The position numbers and the translations under genes were made by a program. From assembly GCA_030917665.1 (NCBI GenBank), contig JAUPUH010000059.1, positions 1 through 7,820 on the forward strand: a stretch of 7,820 nt of DNA. The letters run 5' to 3'. The notes below the pieces were generated by a model that was not told where the DNA came from, did no database searches, and saw nothing but the letters and a program-made list of their open reading frames with translations. Below, piece by piece: positions 1 through 5,605 of the stretch. Within the stretch, counting starts at the first letter, position 1. Each line of letters opens with the position of its first letter. This DNA is from Patescibacteria group bacterium. GTDB lineage: Bacteria > Patescibacteriota > Minisyncoccia > Phycocordibacterales > PALSA-1337.

Positions 1-585
1 AACTACTTATTCCGAGCCCCTTCTGCACCAAGTCAAGATGTTGAATCAACCGTAAAAACTACATATTTAGATGTGAAGGGTCGATCGATTTACAAAATTT
101 CAAAGGACTCAAAAGTTGAATTTAGAATAGACGAGGTTTTAAATGATAAACCTTTCACTGCGGTCGGAATCACTTCCGAAATTGCAGGAGATGTCTTCAT
201 CACCGAAGACAAGATCGAGATTGGAACACTTGCGATCAACGCAAGAACTTTCAAGACTGATAACGAAAAGCGAGACGGCGCAATAGCTCGATTCATACTC
301 AAATCAGAATTGGCTCCAAACGAATTCATATACTTCAAGCCAACAGAAGTCATTGGGACACCTTCAGCATTCACTGTTACTGGAGACCTTACTATTTCCG
401 GAATTACAAAACCTGCAACATTCAGCGTAAATGCACAAATACAGGATGATACTCTTGTCGGAACTGCAACCACGCAGCTAAAGCGAAGCGATTTCGAGCT
501 CAAAATCCCAGAAGTGAAATCAGTTGCAAGCGTTAATGATGACTTCACTATCACAGCAAAGATTGTCGCTCCAAAAGCGCAATAA
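1..585 (+). CDS. YceI-family secreted/anchored protein, 5'-truncated by the window edge
   Basis: The frame is open from the first base to the TAA at 583-585, so 194 residues are visible and the true start lies upstream; a GTG at 73 is only an internal valine. The body matches the YceI family, a lipocalin-like beta-barrel that in characterised members binds isoprenoid-type lipids outside the cytoplasmic membrane. Family landmarks (numbered from the first visible codon) are the T-x-x-x-x-R-D-G segment ending at R91-D92-G93, a following 'NEFIYFKPTEV' strand, the GDLTISGITKP hairpin at 128-138 and a late K-R-S-D-F at 161-165. The first ~25 visible residues are polar and Pro/Ser-containing, like a linker after a signal peptide or membrane anchor, which would be off the window. 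The stop abuts the next ATG (TAA-ATG, no spacer), so it is probably co-transcribed and translationally coupled with the glycosylase gene. The family call is good; ligand and role are unknown. Confidence 0.8.
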   Translation, partial: NYLFRAPSAPSQDVESTVKTTYLDVKGRSIYKISKDSKVEFRIDEVLNDKPFTAVGITSEIAGDVFITEDKIEIGTLAINARTFKTDNEKRDGAIARFILKSELAPNEFIYFKPTEVIGTPSAFTVTGDLTISGITKPATFSVNAQIQDDTLVGTATTQLKRSDFELKIPEVKSVASVNDDFTITAKIVAPKAQ

Positions 586-1386
586 ATGACCGAGAAAGCC
601 TTCATCAAGGAAATCTGGAAATACTATAATACACATAAGCGCCAAATGGTCTGGCGCGATGATCCAACCCCGTACAAGGTAGTTGTCTCTGAGATCATGC
701 TCCAGCAAACACAAGTGGAACGCGTTGCGAAAAAATTTGATTCATTCATTAAAAAGTTCCCAAGTTTCTCTTCTCTTGCGAAAGCTCCTTTACACGAAGT
801 CCTCAAGGAATGGCAGGGTCTTGGTTACAATCGTCGGGGGCTTAATCTCCAAAAGCTTGCGCGAGCTGTAAATGGAAAACTTCCTCAAATCCACGAAGAA
901 CTGGTTGAACTTCCAGGCATCGGACCGAATACAGCCGGTTCGATCCTTGCTTTCGCCTTCAATATTCCCTACCCTTTCATTGAAACGAATATTCGTACGG
1001 TCTTTATTCATTTCTTTTTCAATAAGTCAAAACAAAAAATTGATGACGAGAAATTAATGCCTTTAATCGAAAAAACTTTAGACAAAAAGAATCCTCGAGA
1101 ATGGTATTACGCACTTATGGATTACGGTGCTATGTTGAAAAAAACTCAGATCAATCCGTCGCAACGAAGTAAACATCACGTGAAGCAATCGAAATTCAAA
1201 GGCTCAAATCGCGAATTAAGATCACACATATTAAAAGAAGTCTTGAAAAAACCTCAAACCATTAAATCTCTTATTGGACTTTTTCCTGACAAACCAGCAA
1301 TTACTATCGGTAAGAACATAAAAGACCTCGAAAAAGAAGGCTTTATCAGTAAGAAAAAATCAATCTACACTATTACAAGGGGCTAG
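586..1386 (+). CDS. mutY: MutY-like A/G-specific adenine glycosylase (HhH-GPD), lacking the Fe-S cluster
   Basis: This 266-residue base-excision repair protein is expected to remove a mispaired base, by homology adenine opposite 8-oxoguanine. Visible landmarks are W23-R24 and T28-P29-Y30-K31-V32, the MutY signature SEIMLQQTQV at 35-44 with catalytic Glu36, GLGYNRRGLNL at 78-88, and the helix-hairpin-helix loop LPGIGPNTAG at 109-118. Asn115 occupies the place of the EndoIII lyase lysine, which suggests a monofunctional glycosylase. The usual GPD aspartate is replaced by Glu133 (ETNIRTV, 133-139). There is no cysteine anywhere, so the four-Cys Fe-S loop is absent; a basic, polar stretch (about 185-209, including NPSQRSKHHVKQS) stands there. 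The C-terminus (about 210-266) looks like a small winged-helix domain rather than the NUDIX-like 8-oxoG reader, making the protein shorter than typical MutY (~350). The ATG follows the upstream TAA directly and has no Shine-Dalgarno, but Glu36 sits almost where E. coli has Glu37, which supports this start. Substrate specificity is uncertain. Confidence 0.85.
   Translation: MTEKAFIKEIWKYYNTHKRQMVWRDDPTPYKVVVSEIMLQQTQVERVAKKFDSFIKKFPSFSSLAKAPLHEVLKEWQGLGYNRRGLNLQKLARAVNGKLPQIHEELVELPGIGPNTAGSILAFAFNIPYPFIETNIRTVFIHFFFNKSKQKIDDEKLMPLIEKTLDKKNPREWYYALMDYGAMLKKTQINPSQRSKHHVKQSKFKGSNRELRSHILKEVLKKPQTIKSLIGLFPDKPAITIGKNIKDLEKEGFISKKKSIYTITRG
1377..1382 (+). promoter_or_regulatory. Probable ribosome binding site for recG (AAGGGG)
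   Basis: The purine run AAGGGG lies at the very end of the glycosylase gene, with 10 bases between it and the ATG at 1393. It can pair with an anti-Shine-Dalgarno using one G-U wobble. It favours the ATG at 1393 over the in-frame ATG at 1402, which would leave 19 bases. No comparable purine-rich site precedes the other genes in the window. Spacing is slightly long, so the call is tentative. Confidence 0.4.
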
Positions 1387-1392
1387 CGTATA

Positions 1393-3579
1393 ATGCACTT
1401 CATGCATATCAATTCCCTCATTTCCGACTTCGCCCGACTAACGCCACCGCAAAAAATCGCCCTCAAGAAGCTCGGTATTTCGACTGTATATGACTTGCTT
1501 TACCATTTCCCTGCCCGCTATGGAGATACTTCTGAGACGAGAAATATCTCATCCCTAGGTAAAGGCGATACAGCTGTCATTTTTGGAAAAATAACAAAAC
1601 TAAAAACGAGCAAGGGATTTAAGAGCCACATCGCTATGGCTGATGCCTGGGTTGAAGATGAAAGCGGAAAAATCCATTGTGTCTGGTTCAATCAACCCTA
1701 TCTCGCAAAGATGACTCCTGAAGATGCCCTCGTAAGAATTGAGGGAAAGATCTCAGAAAGAAAAACGACGCAGGAATTATATTTTTCAAATCCGAAAATT
1801 GAAGTCGTGAACAAACTGCCGATCGGTGTTGGAGATTCTCTTTTTGGAGATGACGGCAAAGCCCATACGCTCTACCCAGTATATCCAGAGTCTCGTGGCA
1901 TCACTTCAAATTGGATTTACCACAAAATCATAGACATTTTCAGGAATGGTTTGCTTGATGTGCTTGTAGATCCGATTCCAAAGGATATTTTAGATAAGTA
2001 TAGCCTACCAACTCTCAAGACTGCCTTAATCTGGATTCATACACCCATGAAACAAGAAGACGCAGCTGCTGCACGCAAGCGTTTCGCATTCGAAGAAGTA
2101 TTTTTTATACAATTGGAAAAGCAGATTGCACGAAAAGAATACGAAAAGAATCCGGCATTTGAAATTGAACCTGATGAGAAAAGTCTCCAAGAATTTATAA
2201 AGAGATTCCCTTTTCAAGCTACGGATGCTCAGCAAAAATCTATCAACACCATCACTGAAGATTTTCAAAAAGGATATGCAATGTCTCGACTTCTTGAGGG
2301 TGATGTGGGATCAGGAAAAACTGCAGTGGCTGCATCGACAGCATACACTGTCGTAACAACAACACCAAAAGGAAGAAAGTATGGACACCTCCAAGTTGCT
2401 TATATGTGTCCCACTGAAATCCTTGCAACTCAGCACTTTGAATCCTTTATTCAATATTTCTCATATCTTGGAATTCAAGTTGGACTCATCACAGGAAGCG
2501 GCTGCAGAAAATTTCCCTCAAAGCTCAATCCAAAAGGTTGGACTGATATTTCACGAACCCAATTACTCAAATGGGTTGAGAACGGAGAAATTCCAATCCT
2601 CATTGGTACACATGCACTTATCCAGAAAGCTGTGAAATTTAAAAATCTCGCCTACGTCATCATCGACGAGCAGCATCGTTTCGGCTTGAAACAGCGCGCT
2701 TCGCTTGTGCAAAAAGACGCAGAAGGACAAGCTCGCGCACCCCACCTCCTCTCTATGACAGCCACGCCGATCCCTCGAACGCTCGCCCTCACCATTTACG
2801 GCGACCTCGATCTCACGCTCCTCGACCAGATGCCTCATGGACGTAAACCGATTATCACCGATATTGTCGCCCCCGAACAACGTGAAGCAACTTATGAAAA
2901 AATCCGCACTGAACTCGCTGCTGGCCGACAAGCCTATGTCATCTGTCCTCGCATCAATGAACCTGATCCAGACAAGGAAGCAGCCATCAATGCAAAATCA
3001 GTCAAAGAGGAATCGAAGCGTCTTAAGGAAAAAGTATTTCCACATCACGAAATCGGAATACTCCATAGCAAGATGAAGCCTGCAGAAAAAGACAAAGTCA
3101 TGCTTGATTTCAAAGCCGGAAAGATACACATTCTCTGCGCAACATCCGTAGTGGAAGTTGGCGTTAATGTCCCCAACGCCACCGTCATCATCATTGAGGG
3201 TGCGGAAAGATTCGGCCTTGCTCAGCTTCATCAGCTTCGTGGCCGCGTCATCCGTTCAAACCACCAGGCATACTGCTATGTCTTTGCTGATACGAAATCA
3301 GACAAAACATTCGAACGGCTTACCGCACTCAAGACAGCAAAAAATGGCTTCGAACTCGCAGAATACGATCTCAAATTCCGTGGTTCAGGTGGGCTCTCTG
3401 AAGGAAAGCAGTGGGGTGTTTCTGATATTGCGATGGAAGCCCTGCAGAATCTCAAGATGGTAGAAGCTGCACGAACTGAAGCAAAAAATCTTGTCGAGAC
3501 TGATATCACTCTTTCAGACTATCCAGATATCAAGAAGCGCCTCAAGCACAGAAGTACTGAAGCGCTCCATTGGGAATAA
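1393..3579 (+). CDS. recG: ATP-dependent DNA helicase RecG
   Basis: RecG is a monomeric superfamily 2 helicase that regresses stalled replication forks and drives Holliday-junction branch migration. The 728-residue protein (E. coli has 693) shows the expected order: a helical N-terminal start, an OB-fold wedge domain (about 55-145), Walker A GDVGSGKT at 303-310, motif Ia CPTEILATQHFESF, the Walker B box DEQH at 425-428, SMTATP at 454-459, AYVICPRI, then CATSVVEVGVNVP and the motif VI region HQLRGRV. Oddities: motif VI reads QLRGRVIR (614-621) with Ile620 where the usual QLRGRVGR has Gly. The TRG region reads RGSGGLSEGKQWG (663-675), degenerate against the usual RGPGELLGTRQ-G. There are extra segments at about 318-330 and 371-388 (Cys-Arg-Lys-Phe-Pro-Ser then Asn-Pro-Lys-Gly-Trp). 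I recall similar insertions in Parcubacteria RecG proteins. A local patch of unusually high GC covers motifs II-III. It starts six bases after the glycosylase stop, so probably the same operon; ATG 1402 is a less likely alternative start. Confidence 0.95.
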   Translation: MHFMHINSLISDFARLTPPQKIALKKLGISTVYDLLYHFPARYGDTSETRNISSLGKGDTAVIFGKITKLKTSKGFKSHIAMADAWVEDESGKIHCVWFNQPYLAKMTPEDALVRIEGKISERKTTQELYFSNPKIEVVNKLPIGVGDSLFGDDGKAHTLYPVYPESRGITSNWIYHKIIDIFRNGLLDVLVDPIPKDILDKYSLPTLKTALIWIHTPMKQEDAAAARKRFAFEEVFFIQLEKQIARKEYEKNPAFEIEPDEKSLQEFIKRFPFQATDAQQKSINTITEDFQKGYAMSRLLEGDVGSGKTAVAASTAYTVVTTTPKGRKYGHLQVAYMCPTEILATQHFESFIQYFSYLGIQVGLITGSGCRKFPSKLNPKGWTDISRTQLLKWVENGEIPILIGTHALIQKAVKFKNLAYVIIDEQHRFGLKQRASLVQKDAEGQARAPHLLSMTATPIPRTLALTIYGDLDLTLLDQMPHGRKPIITDIVAPEQREATYEKIRTELAAGRQAYVICPRINEPDPDKEAAINAKSVKEESKRLKEKVFPHHEIGILHSKMKPAEKDKVMLDFKAGKIHILCATSVVEVGVNVPNATVIIIEGAERFGLAQLHQLRGRVIRSNHQAYCYVFADTKSDKTFERLTALKTAKNGFELAEYDLKFRGSGGLSEGKQWGVSDIAMEALQNLKMVEAARTEAKNLVETDITLSDYPDIKKRLKHRSTEALHWE

Positions 3580-3594
3580 TTTACTTTACTTTTA

Positions 3595-5097
3595 CTATTG
3601 CGGCGCTATACATGTCGGAGCACTAAACTCAGATGTACGCCCTGCGACATCTTTACCTCGTATTGACCAACACCTGTCTGATGTGCCCCAAATGGTATTT
3701 ACACCTGCAGGACTGACATTAAATGGAGAGGCAAAATCATTTGCTGAAATTACAAAATCACAATTACTTCCGAAACATGCCCTAATTTCATAACCCGTTA
3801 TTCCAAACTGAGTTGGATAATTACTTACTGACGGCGACCATGATAAGCTCAAACCTCCAGCTGGTGAGACCAAATACGTACTCTGAAGGCTTCCGGGAAC
3901 TGTGACTGAGTAAGATGGCGGCACAAATGGTTCTGCACAGAACTGGCCACTCATGTCAGAATATACAATAACTCCATTACCTGGATCGGTAGCCTTGGAC
4001 TTTACTGTAAAGCAGAAAGTTTCGGTCCAGAATTCACTCGAATCAACAACATTCCAAGCTGCATAATCTATAGTTACTGTTTGTGGGGATGGAATTATCG
4101 CAGAAGGAGATCCGTCTTTATATACTTCAAAACTTAGATTTGCAAGACTTGGATCAGCACTATGATTCCAAAAGAACTGGATGTTTGGATAATTTGAAAC
4201 ATCTGCATTCAAGTTACTTGGAGTATTCAAGGTGTAGAAACTACTTGGGTAGCACTCCTGGGCGCTCTCAGGGGAAATATTTCCAGCGTTATCTTCTGCT
4301 GATACGGTAAAGCATACCACTCCGTCAACAAAAGCATTTTCCCAAGAGAACGATGTTCCGGTTTCTACACGTGCCGGAGGTGTAAACATCAACCCATAAG
4401 TATTGATCAAATAATGCTTCACGCCTGATCCATCTTCATCGTCTTCAGAAGGATCCCATGAGAAATCAAGCATTGGGAAACTGTTCGGTCCAAGGCCGTT
4501 TGAAACAACGACGAAGTTATCTGGAGTATTTGGTGCTGTAGTGTCAGTTTCATCCCCCTCCTCAGGCTGAACAAAATCATCATTAGTCGATGAATGTCCA
4601 GTTTTTTTATTAGTCCTTTCTAGACTCGTGTAAATTTGATAATCATCATCACTCGTTGCATTTGGCACTGCCGCAGGAGCAATATAAATATATCCTAAAC
4701 CGTTGCAAGATGGGCATGGATCTCCAGGCACTTGATTGTTGAGGTATGGACCAATCTCTGCTTTGAAAGCAGTCCAGCTTGGGTCCTCGCCTCCTCCTGT
4801 TATTTCACCAGAGATAGCAACACAGTAACCTGCGTGATTTTCTCCAAGGTTTTCAGTGTATGAGCAATTCTGTCCCTCTGATGCAAGAAGCGGTACATGC
4901 CCCACATCTGTCTTATAGAGTGATATCGCCTTATCAATCTCAGCAATCTGCTGAATACGCTTCGAATCTCGAGCTTTTTCATTTGCCTCAGAAACAGAAA
5001 CGAGAACCATTCCAGACAAGACTCCAATAATCGAAAGAACGACCAATAGTTCTATGAGAGCGAAACCTTGCTGCAATGTTCGTGTTTTCATATTCAT
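3595..5097 (-). CDS. Large type IV prepilin-like protein with three Fn3-like domains
   Basis: A 500-residue surface protein. Residues 1-11 form a short basic prepilin leader ending in Gly11, followed by F12-A-L-I-E16 and a hydrophobic helix to about 35: the class III signal cut by prepilin peptidase (PilD), with the conserved Glu at mature position 5. The pilin-type helix continues with ARDSKRIQQIAEIDKAISLY (42-61) and a short globular head to about 160. An acidic linker (QPEEGDETDTTAP, 177-189) leads into three fibronectin-III-like domains at about 188-285, 286-390 and 391-500. The first contains W214-D-P-S-E-D-D-E-D-G-S-G-V, typical of secreted Fn3 repeats. All 12 cysteines fall into plausible pairs: 78/92, 128/131, 262/282, 362/387, 441/446 and 476/496. 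This is far longer than ordinary pilins (~150), which fits a minor pilin or pilus-tip adhesin. It lies 9 bases after the smaller prepilin gene, probably in one operon. There is no clear Shine-Dalgarno; ATG at 5097 or 5091 are both possible starts. Confidence 0.85.
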   Translation of the reverse strand: MNMKTRTLQQGFALIELLVVLSIIGVLSGMVLVSVSEANEKARDSKRIQQIAEIDKAISLYKTDVGHVPLLASEGQNCSYTENLGENHAGYCVAISGEITGGGEDPSWTAFKAEIGPYLNNQVPGDPCPSCNGLGYIYIAPAAVPNATSDDDYQIYTSLERTNKKTGHSSTNDDFVQPEEGDETDTTAPNTPDNFVVVSNGLGPNSFPMLDFSWDPSEDDEDGSGVKHYLINTYGLMFTPPARVETGTSFSWENAFVDGVVCFTVSAEDNAGNISPESAQECYPSSFYTLNTPSNLNADVSNYPNIQFFWNHSADPSLANLSFEVYKDGSPSAIIPSPQTVTIDYAAWNVVDSSEFWTETFCFTVKSKATDPGNGVIVYSDMSGQFCAEPFVPPSYSVTVPGSLQSTYLVSPAGGLSLSWSPSVSNYPTQFGITGYEIRACFGSNCDFVISANDFASPFNVSPAGVNTIWGTSDRCWSIRGKDVAGRTSEFSAPTCIAPQ

Positions 5098-5106
5098 TAT
5101 TAATTA

Positions 5107-5574
5107 TTAATATCTGATGTCGTAAATATTCGTCTCAGTTCCATCAAAACCTCCCACGACACCTCCTGTATAATATCCGCTTGATGAGTCAAAATCTGAA
5201 TCTGAATTCAAAACACTACTTACACCCTCCATTCTTGCTCCAAGGTGGTAGCCTGTTGCATTGCTCACTGCGTTTGTTGAGTAACAATAATTCGGCCTGC
5301 AAACACCACCAGCAGCTCCAGAAGGGTCAGTCGATATTGATTTTATATAGGTTGGGATCAAGCTACTCAATGTTGATGGGTAGTAACCAAGTGCATCCCT
5401 ATGTAGCTCAAGAGCATTCCTGAGTTGTCGAATATCAGAAATTCTTTTCGCGTCACGACCTTTTACTCTTGAAGAACTAAGACTTGCCAGGACAACACTA
5501 GAAAGCAAGCCAATTATCGAAATCACCACAAGAAGCTCGATGAGCGTAAAGCCCTTTTTATTATTTCGAATCAT
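5107..5574 (-). CDS. Type IV prepilin / GspG-like pseudopilin
   Basis: A 155-residue pilin with a classic class III leader: MIRNNKKG (1-8), cut after Gly8 to give N-methyl-Phe9, then T-L-I-E13 (Glu5 of the mature protein) and a hydrophobic helix to about 32. The polar half of the helix reads GRDAKRISDIRQLRNALELH (39-58), followed by D-A-L-G-Y-Y-P (60-66), as in major pilins and pseudopilins. Cys92 and Cys97 could form a small disulfide loop. The C-terminal part (YHLGARMEG, then N123-S-D-S-D-F-D, ending YDIRY) resembles small pilins I recall from Patescibacteria and is Asp/Ser/Gly rich, possibly a calcium-binding loop like that of GspG. It is probably the major subunit of a type IV pilus used for attachment, motility or DNA uptake. 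No assembly ATPase, PilC-like platform protein or prepilin peptidase is in the window, so the machinery must lie elsewhere. It sits 31 bases after the membrane-protein gene and 9 bases before the larger prepilin. Confidence 0.9.
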   Translation of the reverse strand: MIRNNKKGFTLIELLVVISIIGLLSSVVLASLSSSRVKGRDAKRISDIRQLRNALELHRDALGYYPSTLSSLIPTYIKSISTDPSGAAGGVCRPNYCYSTNAVSNATGYHLGARMEGVSSVLNSDSDFDSSSGYYTGGVVGGFDGTETNIYDIRY

Positions 5575-5583
5575 GATGAAATA

Positions 5584-5589
5584 AGTATA
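5584..5589 (-). promoter_or_regulatory. Weak -10-like element (TATACT) before the prepilin gene
   Basis: On the minus strand, in the 31-base gap between the membrane-protein stop and the prepilin ATG, TATACT matches TATAAT at five of six positions. It ends 9 bases before the ATG, so a transcript from it would have a leader of only a few bases. No convincing -35 hexamer is found 16-18 bases upstream. It could give the pilin genes their own transcript in addition to read-through from the upstream gene, but it may be chance in AT-rich DNA. Confidence 0.25.
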
Positions 5590-5605
5590 CTATTGAACTG
5601 GAATT

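Noticed and set aside
73..585. YceI-like gene starting at the GTG at 73
   Set aside because: The frame stays open to base 1 and the preceding residues read as normal protein, so the gene is truncated by the window edge and the GTG is internal.
90..608. Open frame of 172 codons on the minus strand opposite the YceI gene
   Set aside because: It has no recognisable domain, and the plus-strand frame has clear family motifs; it is an antisense shadow. The same holds for the other short overlapping frames.
1389..1394. TATAAT hexamer at the recG start as a promoter
   Set aside because: It overlaps the ATG itself and has no -35 at a suitable distance; a transcript from it would start inside recG.
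3632..3651. Bulged hairpin as an intrinsic terminator for recG
   Set aside because: The stem is short with one bulge, the T run after it is broken, and it lies within well-formed coding sequence of the opposing gene.
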